From Mucilaginibacter_A sp964236465 (GTDB lineage: Bacteria; Bacteroidota; Bacteroidia; Sphingobacteriales; Sphingobacteriaceae), in the NCBI GenBank assembly GCA_964236465.1, contig CAXSBZ010000016.1, forward strand, positions 7,497 through 71,496: a DNA stretch of 64,000 nt. Direction: 5' to 3'. Under the pieces are notes generated by a model, which saw only the letters and a program-made list of their open reading frames with translations, searched no databases and was not told the DNA's origin. The translations under genes were made by a program, and so were the position numbers. How positions within the stretch are numbered: the stretch's first letter is position 1; each line of letters begins with the position of its first letter. Positions 16,566 to 25,347 of this stretch are shown here, in pieces.

Positions 16566-16991
16566 CAGCAAAAGAAATGGGTTGTTTTCAACTTAAAACC
16601 TATACTTTTTTTCATGCGTTTTCTGTTTTGCTGATGCTTCTTTTATCAACCAAAAATAAAATAATAAATGCGATGACAACTTAATGAGGTTGTTTAAACT
16701 TTTATTCGATTTTCAGGGTCAGAATTTATTTAAATATAAAACAACAGAAGGACACACCCCTAACCCCTCTCAAGAGGGGAAGCACAGTTCGCTACCTTTC
16801 TAAACGCTATGTATAGTTTAGAAAGGTCTGCAAGCGATTTCCCCTCTTGAGAGGGGTTAGGGGTGTGTCCTATTTTTAAACTATTGACATTCAATTTATT
16901 AACACAAAGAAAGGTTAAAAAACTTAATCTCAAACTTGAAATTTTTCAATCCAACGAAATAGAAAATACTTTTTTTCGTATTTTAGCAGCA
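16566..16991. other. Intergenic region containing a dispersed element and a long inverted repeat
   Basis: A dispersed element (core 16636-16645, plus strand) lies just upstream of lpxK, and a 121-base inverted repeat occupies 16750-16870. The remainder is AT-rich and shows no recognisable gene. The frame that starts with GTG inside the repeat (16863) is an artefact. Confidence 0.6.
16750..16870. repeat. Long perfect inverted repeat, MITE- or REP-like
   Basis: The 32-bp terminal arms are exact reverse complements (16750-16781 and 16839-16870; arm begins GGACACACCCCTAACCCCTC). A second 12-bp inner stem, ACCTTTCTAAAC with GTTTAGAAAGGT (16794-16805 and 16816-16827), is nested inside. Each arm itself folds (CCCCTCTCAAGAGGGG). 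There is no open reading frame, so if mobile it would be non-autonomous. Related CCCCTCTC hairpins occur at 39219-39350. Confidence 0.8.
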
Positions 16992-17333
16992 ATGATTTGG
17001 AAAAAGATTTTAAATATTACAGTTAGCACTGGTTTCATTTTGATCCTGATGATCAAGATTTTTATTCCGGTTACGGCTGTTTTTATCGGTCATTTTTCAA
17101 AGCAGATTAAAACTGTTATCCTCCTGACCGATCAGGAAAACAACGACGAAAAATCACAGGATTTTAAAGATTCCATCAGCAAAATCAAAAAGGAAATCGA
17201 CAACGTTTTTCTTTGTGAAGAAGGATTTTTGCCGATAATGATGCACACCAGAATGCTGTACAAGCAACAGGATTTTCTGTTCAAACAAACGCATTTTCCC
17301 GCAATTCCCACACCTCCGCCAAATCTGGTTTAG
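16992..17333 (+). CDS. Small hypothetical membrane-anchored protein
   Basis: A 113-residue product beginning MIWKKILNITVSTGFILILM, with one N-terminal hydrophobic helix, a charged central segment (TDQENNDEKSQDFKDSISKIKKEIDN) and a Pro-rich end (IPTPPPNLV). I do not recognise the family. The frame extends upstream to a GTG in the inverted repeat, which I reject. A dispersed-element core at 17077 is read as TAVFIGHF at the end of the membrane helix, paralleling AVFI in the signal peptide of the 4335 gene. Confidence 0.5.
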   Translation: MIWKKILNITVSTGFILILMIKIFIPVTAVFIGHFSKQIKTVILLTDQENNDEKSQDFKDSISKIKKEIDNVFLCEEGFLPIMMHTRMLYKQQDFLFKQTHFPAIPTPPPNLV

Positions 17334-17429
17334 TTTGTTATTTACAAAACCATCTTCTGCCGAAAACCTTTTTAAACAAGGCTTCGGTACTGTTTTTACA
17401 CCTTAAATTTTTCTGTCAAAATAGCTTTT

Positions 17430-18212
17430 ATGCTGAGAAAATCAAAAGAAAAGCGGACGCTGAAGGACAACCTTTTGCTGGCATCTTCCACCGCTTTTGT
17501 GGCTGGGATGACGAACGTAGCCGGCGCAATTGCCTTCCTGTCCTTCACCAGCAATATTACCGGCCACGTGGCCATGCTCGCCCAAAAGATTGTGAACCGG
17601 GAACATCACGACGTTATGGTTTACAGTTTGTGGCTGCTGATGTTTTTGCTGGGTGCTTTTTCGGCCAATTTCATCACCAAATCTTACAGTAAAAAAGGCA
17701 GTTACCGCGCTCATGCCTTGCCGGTTTTTTTGGAGATTTTGATCCTGTTTGTAGTGGCAGTTTACGGTCATAACTTTTATACCGAAACACAAACCGAACG
17801 CGAAATCATTATCGGTGCCATGCTGTTTTCGATGGGTTTGCAAAACGGTTTGGTTTCTACCATTTCCGGCGGCTTGGTCAAAACAACGCATTTAACCGGT
17901 TTATTTACAGATTTGGGCGGAGAACTTTCCGAATATCTGCACACTGAAAAAGGAAAAAGATCAGTAGTAAAACAGCGTTTGACCATCCGTTTCACCATTT
18001 TGAGCTTTTATTTGGCTGGCGGAATTATTGGCGGGATCCTGTTTGAAGCGTATGATTTTAGGATATTTTATTTCATCCCGCTTATCCTGCTCACCATTTT
18101 ATATTACGATATTTCAGAAGTAATTTTATATCGCCTTGTCAAATTTCTCATTGATCCTTTCAAAAGAAAACAACCTATTGATCACAGGTTTCACAAATCT
18201 GAAAACCTATAA
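17430..18212 (+). CDS. DUF1275 (YoaK-type) integral membrane protein
   Basis: A 260-residue protein with about six membrane helices and the start typical of the DUF1275 family (AFVAGMTNVAGAIAFLSFTSNITGHVAMLA). Its function is unknown; it is sometimes discussed as a transporter-like protein. The next gene, a carbonic anhydrase, begins 12 bases later, so the two are probably co-transcribed. A CTGTTTTTA element lies upstream at 17390. Confidence 0.88.
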   Translation: MLRKSKEKRTLKDNLLLASSTAFVAGMTNVAGAIAFLSFTSNITGHVAMLAQKIVNREHHDVMVYSLWLLMFLLGAFSANFITKSYSKKGSYRAHALPVFLEILILFVVAVYGHNFYTETQTEREIIIGAMLFSMGLQNGLVSTISGGLVKTTHLTGLFTDLGGELSEYLHTEKGKRSVVKQRLTIRFTILSFYLAGGIIGGILFEAYDFRIFYFIPLILLTILYYDISEVILYRLVKFLIDPFKRKQPIDHRFHKSENL

Positions 18213-18224
18213 AAATTAAAAACT

Positions 18225-18893
18225 ATGGATACGAGTAACCATCAAATTCACGATACCAGCCACATCACTTATGAAAGCCTGCTGGAAGGCAATAAAACGT
18301 TTGTAGCCAACACTTTAAAAGAAGACGAACAGTATTTTGAGAAACTGGCCAACGGACAAAAACCGCCCATTTTATGGATTGGCTGCGCCGATAGCCGTGT
18401 GCCGGCCAACCAGATCACCAATACCAAACCGGGCGAAATATTTGTGCACCGCAACATTGCCAACATGGTGATCCATACGGATATGAACATGCTTTCGGTG
18501 CTGGATTATGCCGTTAATGTGCTGGAAGTGAAGCATGTAATAGTTTGCGGCCATTATGGTTGCGGCGGCATAACGGCGGCTTTGACCAGCAAAACTTACG
18601 GCATTATTGACAACTGGCTGCGCCATATCAAAGATGTGTACCGTTTGCACGCCTTTGAGCTGGACCTGATCAGCGATCCAACGCAACGTGCCAACCGTTT
18701 AGTAGAATTTAATGTGATGGAAGGCGTACATAATTTGTGCAAAACTTCCATCATTCAAAACGCTTGGGAAAATGGCAAAACGCTGAGCGTGCACGGCTGG
18801 GTTTACGAACTGAGCACCGGTTTTATCACCGATTTGAAAGTGAGCACCAACTCCAGCAATAATATGAATGAGGTGTTTAAGTTCAATTATTAA
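18225..18893 (+). CDS. Beta-class carbonic anhydrase
   Basis: A 222-residue zinc enzyme interconverting CO2 and bicarbonate. The zinc ligands C54, H110 and C113 and the catalytic dyad D56/R58 are all present (IGCADSRVPANQ; VIVCGHYGCGG). The pattern is the type found in E. coli Can and related cytoplasmic enzymes, and no signal peptide is present. It follows a DUF1275 membrane protein in a likely two-gene operon and ends before a strong terminator. Confidence 0.96.
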   Translation: MDTSNHQIHDTSHITYESLLEGNKTFVANTLKEDEQYFEKLANGQKPPILWIGCADSRVPANQITNTKPGEIFVHRNIANMVIHTDMNMLSVLDYAVNVLEVKHVIVCGHYGCGGITAALTSKTYGIIDNWLRHIKDVYRLHAFELDLISDPTQRANRLVEFNVMEGVHNLCKTSIIQNAWENGKTLSVHGWVYELSTGFITDLKVSTNSSNNMNEVFKFNY

Positions 18894-18993
18894 AGAAATT
18901 ATTTTATGAAAGCTGATTGAAATTTCAGTTATTTTAACAAAGCAATTCTCTGTTTTCTAAAATAACTACTACTATTTTTATAGATCACATTTA

Positions 18994-19025
18994 AGCCTTC
19001 CGAAAGAAATTCGGAAGGCTTTTTC
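18994..19025 (+). terminator. Intrinsic terminator after carbonic anhydrase
   Basis: The stem AGCCTTCCGAA / TTCGGAAGGCT (11 bp) is followed by TTTTT. It lies 100 bases beyond the carbonic anhydrase stop. Confidence 0.85.
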
Positions 19026-19075
19026 ATTATAATTAATTTGTAATATTACAAGTGTTTTATATCAACAACATCAAC

Positions 19076-20341
19076 ATGAAAGGAGAAAATTTAGTAATTT
19101 CTAACTGGTCAATTTTTCAAAAATTACTTTTTAGATTGTCTTTTCTAATTTATGTTTTAGTCATCTTGGTTTTCAGAAATGGTACATTAACTTTCTTCGA
19201 TTCAATATACGGCATCACCCTTAAACCACTGCAAAATTTTGTTTTGTGGATGGGAGCACTGTTACTAAACGGAAAAGTAGTAACACAACCAACCAACACT
19301 GGAAGCGGCGATACCACGTTCAATTATATTTTACTGTTAATTGTTGTTATAGCTGCTCTAATCGGTACAATTATCTGGTCGATATTAGATAGAAATCGGC
19401 CAAACTATCAAAAGCTCCTTTATTATTTGAGTGTGTTAGTTAGATATTATCTGGGCTTTTTTATGCTCACTTATGGCTTGGCAAAGCTATTTAATATGCA
19501 GTTTGGAGAACTTACAGAGTACCGGTTAAAAAGCACTTACGGACAATCTTCGCCAATGGGACTTGCCTGGACGTTTTTTTCTTTTTCATCTGGTTATAAA
19601 TATTTTATGGGTTTTGCAGAAATCATTGGCGGGTTATTATTGCTCTTTCGCAGAACAACTGCTTTAGGTGCTGTAATAACGCTTACTGTAACAGCAAATA
19701 TTGTGGCGGTTAATTATTTTTTTGATGTGCCGGTGAAGATTCTTTCTACCATATTACTATCGATGAGTGTGTTTCTAATTTTGAAAGATGCAAAGCGTTT
19801 TCTCAACTTTTTCCTGTTAAATAAAGTAGTAGAACCAATCAATCTTGGTTATTTTGATGGAAAAAAGCATAGTCTAACAATTACGCTTCTTAAGTATGCG
19901 CTGATAATTTATCTCATATTTCCCTTATATACCAGCTATTCAAGCCAGAAAAATGACATTAAAATTTATGGGAAGTTTCAGGTACAAAGCATAAAGCAAA
20001 CTAATCTAAATGCACTAATTAACAATAGCGATTCTATCAATTGGAAGGAAATTGAAATAAGTTATGATTCTGCAAAAGTTCAGTTGGCCAACAATAAGTC
20101 TTTAATTTTTTCAGCTAATATTGATAATGTTAATAAACAATTAATTTTATTTGCTGATGGAAATAAGGAGCATCGGTACGAATTTACATACCAATATATA
20201 ATACCTGATATGCTTGTTCTTTCCAGTATTAATCTTCCCAATCATGAAATGATACTTGTTAAATTGCACAAATATAACGCTGCTTTTCCTTTAACGAGCC
20301 GTGGCTTTCATTGGATTAACGAATATCCATATAACAAATAA
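19076..20341 (+). CDS. DoxX-like membrane protein, AT-rich
   Basis: A 421-residue protein from ATG 19076 (MKGENLVISNW; the GTG at 19052 is rejected). It has about seven to nine hydrophobic segments; residues 130-240 (LGFFMLTYGLAKLFNMQFGEL, then FMGFAEIIGGLLLLFRRTTALGA) resemble the DoxX/SURF4 four-helix unit. The C-terminal 130 residues are soluble and presumably periplasmic. Base composition is more AT-rich than its neighbours and it carries no dispersed element inside, so it may be acquired. Function is unknown. Confidence 0.65.
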   Translation: MKGENLVISNWSIFQKLLFRLSFLIYVLVILVFRNGTLTFFDSIYGITLKPLQNFVLWMGALLLNGKVVTQPTNTGSGDTTFNYILLLIVVIAALIGTIIWSILDRNRPNYQKLLYYLSVLVRYYLGFFMLTYGLAKLFNMQFGELTEYRLKSTYGQSSPMGLAWTFFSFSSGYKYFMGFAEIIGGLLLLFRRTTALGAVITLTVTANIVAVNYFFDVPVKILSTILLSMSVFLILKDAKRFLNFFLLNKVVEPINLGYFDGKKHSLTITLLKYALIIYLIFPLYTSYSSQKNDIKIYGKFQVQSIKQTNLNALINNSDSINWKEIEISYDSAKVQLANNKSLIFSANIDNVNKQLILFADGNKEHRYEFTYQYIIPDMLVLSSINLPNHEMILVKLHKYNAAFPLTSRGFHWINEYPYNK

Positions 20342-20416
20342 TTGCTTATAAAAGAAGCATTTTTGAAACCGATATAACTACAAGCTTCTATTCATAACTT
20401 TTTTGCTGTAATAATC

Positions 20417-20424
20417 TATCTTTG
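20417..20424 (+). promoter_or_regulatory. TAnnTTTG-type -7 box upstream of kdsA
   Basis: TATCTTTG lies 20 bases before the kdsA ATG at 20445 and is placed to drive the kdsA-kdsD pair. Confidence 0.5.
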
Positions 20425-20444
20425 AATCTTATTAATTTAAGCTG

Positions 20445-21227
20445 ATGGATTACACCCTCCTCCAAAACAAACCTTTTTTTATCGTTGGCCCCTGCGTGAT
20501 GGAAAACCGGGAACTGCTGTTTTTAGTGGCAGAAAAACTGGTTACCATCCGCGAAAAATTAGGTGTAACCATCATTTTTAAATCTTCTTTTGATAAAGCC
20601 AACCGCACGTCCATCAAATCTTACCGCGGACCGGGATTGGAAAAAGGCATGGAAATGCTGCAAGCTGTAAAAGAGCGGTTTGGGTTGCCGGTTACCACCG
20701 ATATTCACGAACCTTATCAAGCAAAAATTGCTGCTGAAGTAGTTGATGTATTGCAAATCCCGGCTTTTTTATGCCGTCAAACAGATTTGCTGGTTGCTGC
20801 TGCACAAACCGGCAAAATTGTGAACATTAAAAAAGCACAGTTTCTATCTGGCCAGGATATGTTTTACCCAGCGCAAAAAGTTGCAGAAGCAGGCAACAAC
20901 CAAATCATTTTGACCGAACGCGGCAACAGTTTTGGTTACAATAATTTAGTGGTTGATTTCAGGAATCTGGATGATATGAAAGCTTTCGGACATCCGGTTT
21001 GCATGGATTGCACGCATTCGGTGCAGCGGCCGGGAGGCGCAAATGGCAAAACCGGTGGTGACCGGAAATTTGTGCCTTTTATGGCGCGCGCCGCAAAAGC
21101 TTTTGGGGCAAACGGTTATTTTATAGAAGCGCATCCTGATCCTGACCATGCCTTGAGCGATGGGCCGAATATGCTTTATTTGAAAGATTTGGAAGGTTTG
21201 ATCAGCGAACTTATCGATGCAAAATAG
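20445..21227 (+). CDS. kdsA: 3-deoxy-8-phosphooctulonate synthase KdsA
   Basis: KdsA condenses phosphoenolpyruvate with arabinose 5-phosphate to give Kdo 8-phosphate for lipopolysaccharide. The 260 residues include GPCVMENREL (15-24), KSSFDKANRTS (46-56), RGPG (61-64) and TERGNSFGYNNLVVDFR. Cys17 in GPC corresponds to the metal-binding cysteine of the metal-dependent class (Aquifex type), in contrast to the Asn of E. coli KdsA. The stop overlaps kdsD by 11 bases, so the next enzyme in substrate supply is translationally linked. Confidence 0.97.
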   Translation: MDYTLLQNKPFFIVGPCVMENRELLFLVAEKLVTIREKLGVTIIFKSSFDKANRTSIKSYRGPGLEKGMEMLQAVKERFGLPVTTDIHEPYQAKIAAEVVDVLQIPAFLCRQTDLLVAAAQTGKIVNIKKAQFLSGQDMFYPAQKVAEAGNNQIILTERGNSFGYNNLVVDFRNLDDMKAFGHPVCMDCTHSVQRPGGANGKTGGDRKFVPFMARAAKAFGANGYFIEAHPDPDHALSDGPNMLYLKDLEGLISELIDAK

Positions 21228-22164
21228 TCAGCTTTCCGTAGCCCGGCGGGTTTTTCAGGTAGAAATAGAATCGTTGCAACAGGTTGCTAATAAGTTGGAT
21301 GAGCAATTTGACTGTGCAATAGAAATCATTTTAAATTCACGTGGAAAAGTTATCGTTTCCGGCATCGGGAAATCCGGTTTGATCGGTAAAAAGATTGTTG
21401 CCACACTTTCCAGTACGGGCACACCAGCTTATTTTTTGCATCCGAGTGAAGCTTTTCATGGCGATCTGGGTTTGATCAGCAAAGATGATGTCATTATTTT
21501 GATTTCTTTTTCGGGAGAAACAGATGAAGTGCTGAAAGTAATTCCGTTCTTAAAATGGCACCAAAACCAGTTAATTGCCATTACCGGAAACCCGAATTCT
21601 ACTCTAGCAAAAAACGCCGATTGCTGCCTGAAACTGATGATCACGCAGGAAGCTTGCCCGCTGCAATTGGCACCAACTTCTTCCACCACCGCCATGTTGG
21701 TTTTGGGCGATGCGCTGGCGATTGCTTTAATGGAAGCCCGGAATTTCCAGCAGGAAGATTTTGCGCGTTTTCATCCGGGCGGAAGTTTGGGTCGAAAACT
21801 GATTACGCGCGTAAAAGATTTGATGCGGACAGACAATTTACCTTTCATCAAAGCGGATGCTTCTTTTACCGACCTAATTTTGGCCATGTCTGCCGGGCGT
21901 TTGGGTTTGGTGATTGTGGGCGATGAAAATAGGGCAGAAGGGATTTTGACCGACGGCGATCTGCGGCGCGGACTGGTTCGTTTCCCGGATACTTCGCAAA
22001 TAAAAATCCAAGATATTTTCAACCCAAACCCAATTATTATTGCTGATAATGAATTTATTAGTGAAGCAGAAACCCTGATGATCCAAAAAAAGATTGCCAC
22101 AATTTTGGTGGGTGATGCCGAAAAAAGTATCGTAAAAGGAGTATATCAAATTTATAATTCCTAA
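21217..22164 (+). CDS. kdsD: Arabinose-5-phosphate isomerase (KdsD/KpsF type)
   Basis: A 315-residue sugar isomerase that makes arabinose 5-phosphate from ribulose 5-phosphate, the substrate of the overlapping kdsA. An SIS domain comes first (GIGKSGLIGKKIVATLSSTG, then PSEAFHGDLGLI), followed by two CBS domains (VKDLMRTDNLPFIKADASFT; IQDIFNPNPIIIADNEF). The dispersed element at 21859 encodes the DASFT of the first CBS domain, a variable surface strand. Confidence 0.96.
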   Translation: MQNSQLSVARRVFQVEIESLQQVANKLDEQFDCAIEIILNSRGKVIVSGIGKSGLIGKKIVATLSSTGTPAYFLHPSEAFHGDLGLISKDDVIILISFSGETDEVLKVIPFLKWHQNQLIAITGNPNSTLAKNADCCLKLMITQEACPLQLAPTSSTTAMLVLGDALAIALMEARNFQQEDFARFHPGGSLGRKLITRVKDLMRTDNLPFIKADASFTDLILAMSAGRLGLVIVGDENRAEGILTDGDLRRGLVRFPDTSQIKIQDIFNPNPIIIADNEFISEAETLMIQKKIATILVGDAEKSIVKGVYQIYNS

Positions 22165-22198
22165 TTATTCCCACCGTTTTTGCTTTCTGGAAAATTAA

Positions 22199-22206
22199 TA
22201 TATTTG
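22199..22206 (+). promoter_or_regulatory. TAnnTTTG-type -7 box upstream of the nucleotide sugar dehydrogenase
   Basis: TATATTTG lies 18 bases before the chosen ATG at 22225, which supports that start over the upstream TTG at 22180. Confidence 0.5.
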
Positions 22207-22224
22207 CCAACTTCCGATTCAAAA

Positions 22225-23547
22225 ATGCCCAACCCAAGCGAAAACGATACTTCTTTTATCTACCCAAAACCTAAGCAAATTAAAATTGCAATTATCGGTT
22301 TGGGCTATGTTGGCTTGCCGTTGGCGGTTGAATTTGCCGCAAAATATGATGTGGTTGGTTTTGATATCAGCACTAAAAGAATTGACGGATTATTGAGCGG
22401 CTTTGATCGTACGAGGGAAGTGGAACCCTCACATTTACAGCAAGTTTTGGTTCCACGTGGAAAATTGTTGTGCACTTCAGATACCCAAAATTTGATTGAT
22501 TGCAATGTTTTTATTGTTGCCGTGCCCACACCGACTGACAAGCATAACCGTCCGGATTTAAGGTTGATAAAAGAAGCATCTGTATTGGTTGGCAAAGCTT
22601 TGAAACAAGGCAATCTGATAATTTATGAATCCACGGTTTATCCCGGCGTAACCGAAGATGAATGTGTGCCGGTTTTGGAAGCCACTTCCGGCTTGGCTTT
22701 TAACCAGGATTTTTTTGCAGGATATTCTCCCGAAAGAATTAATCCAGGCGATAAAGAGCATACTTTGGTCAACATTAAAAAAATAACTTCCGGTTCTACG
22801 CCCGAAGCTGCGGCTTTTGTGGACGAATTGTATCGATCAATTGTGGTTGCCGGAACGCATTTGGCACCAAGCATAAAAGTGGCAGAAGCCGCGAAAGTAA
22901 TTGAAAATTCGCAGCGCGACATCAACATTGCTTTCGTAAACGAGCTGGCTAAAATTTTCAATTTGATGGGTATTGATACCGGCGAAGTTTTGGAAGCGGC
23001 CAGCACCAAATGGAATTTCCTGAATTTTAAACCGGGCTTGGTTGGCGGCCATTGTACCGGCATCGACCCATACTATCTGGCTCAAAAAGCGCAGGAAGTT
23101 GGTTATCACCCCGAAATTATATTGGCCGGAAGAAGGTTGAACGATGGAATGGGTGCTTACATTGCGTTGGAAGTGATCAAGCTAATGGTCAAGAAAGATA
23201 TTCCGGTCAAACATGCAAAAGTTTTGATTTTAGGTTTTACTTTTAAGGAGAATTGCCCGGATGTTCGGAATACACGTGTGATCGATATTATTCGGGTTTT
23301 CAGGGAGTTTGAAACTGATTTGAAGGTTTATGATCCTTGGGCCGATCCGGAAGAAGTGAACCAGGAATATGGTTTCGCAACTTTTAATCAGCCTGAACAA
23401 TTAAAAAGTAATTACGATGCCATTGTGCTTTCTGTGGCACATCAGGAATTTAGAGTATTGGATTTGAACAGTTTAAAAAACCAAAACGCCATAATTTATG
23501 ATGTAAAAGGAGTATTGCCCGCTGGTTTAGCAGATGGTCGGTTGTAA
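22225..23547 (+). CDS. Nucleotide sugar dehydrogenase (UDP-HexNAc 6-dehydrogenase, WbpO/TviB type)
   Basis: It oxidises C6 of a UDP-hexose(amine) to a uronate with NAD+. From ATG 22225 it has 440 residues: Rossmann motif GLGYVG (25-30), the TP loop VPTPTDKHNRPD, the STVYPG turn, and the catalytic Cys277 in GGHCTGIDPYYLA. The sequence fits the WbpO/TviB/VipA subgroup better than Ugd. Two dispersed elements are embedded: 22249 (DTSFIY, in the poorly conserved N-terminal tail) and 22568 (IKEAS, residues 115-119). It precedes an epimerase, so the two probably build a surface polysaccharide sugar. Confidence 0.93.
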   Translation: MPNPSENDTSFIYPKPKQIKIAIIGLGYVGLPLAVEFAAKYDVVGFDISTKRIDGLLSGFDRTREVEPSHLQQVLVPRGKLLCTSDTQNLIDCNVFIVAVPTPTDKHNRPDLRLIKEASVLVGKALKQGNLIIYESTVYPGVTEDECVPVLEATSGLAFNQDFFAGYSPERINPGDKEHTLVNIKKITSGSTPEAAAFVDELYRSIVVAGTHLAPSIKVAEAAKVIENSQRDINIAFVNELAKIFNLMGIDTGEVLEAASTKWNFLNFKPGLVGGHCTGIDPYYLAQKAQEVGYHPEIILAGRRLNDGMGAYIALEVIKLMVKKDIPVKHAKVLILGFTFKENCPDVRNTRVIDIIRVFREFETDLKVYDPWADPEEVNQEYGFATFNQPEQLKSNYDAIVLSVAHQEFRVLDLNSLKNQNAIIYDVKGVLPAGLADGRL

Positions 23548-23621
23548 GTTTACGCACGTTTTGGTATTTTTCTTGAAACCTTTTGGGCTTAAATTCATAC
23601 AAAACAACTGATACTTTATCT

Positions 23622-24677
23622 ATGAAAAAATTATTAGTAACAGGTTCATCCGGTTTGATCGGTTCAGAAGTTTGTATTCATTTTGCTGATCTGGGTTGGG
23701 AGATTCACGGCATCGACAATAACCAGCGCGCCGTATTTTTTGGGGCGAGTGGTGATACGCGCTGGAATGAAAGCCGTTTAAAATCCCGCATCAAATCTTT
23801 TTTCCACCATGAATTGGATATCCGTGATCGGAACGGCGTACTTGATCTGATCCAAACCATCAAACCTGATGCCATTGTGCATACGGCTGCACAGCCAAGC
23901 CACGATCGTGCGGCCGATATTCCTTTTGATGATTTTGATACGAATGCGGTTGGGACTTTTAATTTACTGGAAGCCACGAGAAGGTACAATACCGAAACTC
24001 CGTTCGTCCACATGTCAACCAATAAAGTTTATGGTGATGCGCCGAACGAAATCGAGATGGTGGAACTGGAAAAACGCTGGGATTATGCGGATCCAAATTA
24101 TGCGCATGGCATTGCTGAAAATTTCCGCATCGATCAAACCAAACATTCGCTTTTTGGTGCTTCCAAGGTTTCTGCGGATATTTCGGTGCAGGAATACGGC
24201 CGGTATTTTAATATGCCAACTGCTTGTTTGCGTGGAGGTTGCCTCACCGGGCCAAACCATACCGGCGTAGAATTGCATGGGTTTTTAAGCTATTTGATTA
24301 AATGTAATTTGGAAGAAAAACCATATACCGTTTTTGGTTATAAAGGCAAACAGGTGCGTGATAATATTCATTCTTACGATGTGGCGCGTTTTATTGAAGA
24401 ATTTATCAAAGCTCCGCGCGTAGCAGAAGTTTATAATTTGGGTGGTGGAAAAGAAAATACTTGCTCTATTTGGGAGGCTTTTGATTTGATTTCCAACATC
24501 AGCGGGAAAGAAATGAAATATCTTTACAGCGAAATAAACCGCATCGGCGACCATATTTGTTATTACAGCGATCTGCGGAAAATGAAAACGCATTATCCTA
24601 ACTGGCAGATTACTAAACCTTTGGAAACGGTTTTTCAGGAAATTTATCAATCCTGGATCGAACGAAATAAACATTAA
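23622..24677 (+). CDS. NAD-dependent sugar epimerase (CDP-paratose 2-epimerase-like SDR) with Phe at the catalytic Tyr position
   Basis: From ATG 23622 it has 351 residues. The NAD motif TGSSGLIG (7-14) and the active-site STNKVYG (132-138) match extended SDRs of the CDP-paratose/tyvelose 2-epimerase type. The expected YxxxK is FGASK (178-182), so the catalytic Tyr is Phe while Lys182 is kept. Conserved blocks LRGGCLTGP and FGYKGKQVRDNIHS are intact, so the enzyme is not decaying; the substitution is probably a subfamily trait. The substrate is unknown, but the gene follows a nucleotide sugar dehydrogenase. A dispersed element sits 13 bases after the stop. Confidence 0.85.
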   Translation: MKKLLVTGSSGLIGSEVCIHFADLGWEIHGIDNNQRAVFFGASGDTRWNESRLKSRIKSFFHHELDIRDRNGVLDLIQTIKPDAIVHTAAQPSHDRAADIPFDDFDTNAVGTFNLLEATRRYNTETPFVHMSTNKVYGDAPNEIEMVELEKRWDYADPNYAHGIAENFRIDQTKHSLFGASKVSADISVQEYGRYFNMPTACLRGGCLTGPNHTGVELHGFLSYLIKCNLEEKPYTVFGYKGKQVRDNIHSYDVARFIEEFIKAPRVAEVYNLGGGKENTCSIWEAFDLISNISGKEMKYLYSEINRIGDHICYYSDLRKMKTHYPNWQITKPLETVFQEIYQSWIERNKH

Positions 24678-24781
24678 TCAAAAGCGGAATGCTTCTTTTA
24701 TCAACAAAAAAATGGTTTATCTGTTGAATGCTTGAACTTAAAATATTGGTTCTCCTTTAAAAAAATCAACCTAAAATAATT

Positions 24782-25279
24782 ATGAAAAAAATAGTCTTAA
24801 AAACAGTAGCTGTGCTGATGATTGCAGTCGCTTTTGCAGCTTGCTCCAGCTTGAAAAAAGGTAGTTCAAATACAATTTCTCGCGGAAAAGTTTCCGGCGA
24901 TTGGGGCATTACCAACGTAACTTTGGAAGGTTTGCTGGATGGAAGTGTGCAATCGGCTTTTAACACAGCTCCGTACAAATGCTTTGAAAACAGCATCTGG
25001 AAGCTTACCAACAGCGGAAACGGCTCTTTTACCATCAATAATCCGGGTACGGGCTGCCCGGTTGGCACATCGCAAAATATTTACTGGTCGTTTGCTAATG
25101 GTGCCAGCGGACCAGAATTTCAGTTTAAAAAACTGTACGATAAAGATAAACCCAAGAATGTAGAAGATGGTTACCGCCTGCTGGTTACAGCACAAACCGG
25201 CAACACGATGACTATGAAATCACCGGTGCAATACGGTGGCAAAACCGGTTATGTGGTTTATAATTTCGCGAAGCAATAA
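24782..25279 (+). CDS. Lipocalin-like lipoprotein
   Basis: A 165-residue exported lipoprotein: signal peptide with lipobox-like FAAC (Cys21), then SSLKKG. The body (GKVSGDWGITNVTLEG, followed by ENSIWKLTNSGNGSFTI) has the strand pattern of small lipocalin-like domain proteins in Bacteroidota. Its ligand is unknown. It converges on a TonB-dependent receptor gene across a perfect 18-bp stem terminator. Confidence 0.75.
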   Translation: MKKIVLKTVAVLMIAVAFAACSSLKKGSSNTISRGKVSGDWGITNVTLEGLLDGSVQSAFNTAPYKCFENSIWKLTNSGNGSFTINNPGTGCPVGTSQNIYWSFANGASGPEFQFKKLYDKDKPKNVEDGYRLLVTAQTGNTMTMKSPVQYGGKTGYVVYNFAKQ

Positions 25280-25301
25280 ATTTTAATTTATAGATTTTTT
25301 T

Positions 25302-25341
25302 AAGCGATACTGTTTTTATAGGCATAAAAACAGTATCGCTT
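25302..25341. terminator. Perfect 18-bp bidirectional terminator made of two sister-form elements
   Basis: The arms AAGCGATACTGTTTTTAT (25302-25319) and ATAAAAACAGTATCGCTT (25324-25341) pair perfectly around the loop AGGC. Each arm is a CTGTTTTTA element. It separates the convergent lipoprotein and TonB-receptor genes. Confidence 0.9.
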
Positions 25342-25347
25342 TTCAGT

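Noticed and set aside
16863..16991. N-terminal extension of the small membrane protein from GTG 16863
   Set aside because: The GTG is inside the long inverted repeat and the extra residues are low in coding character; ATG 16992 starts a typical membrane helix.
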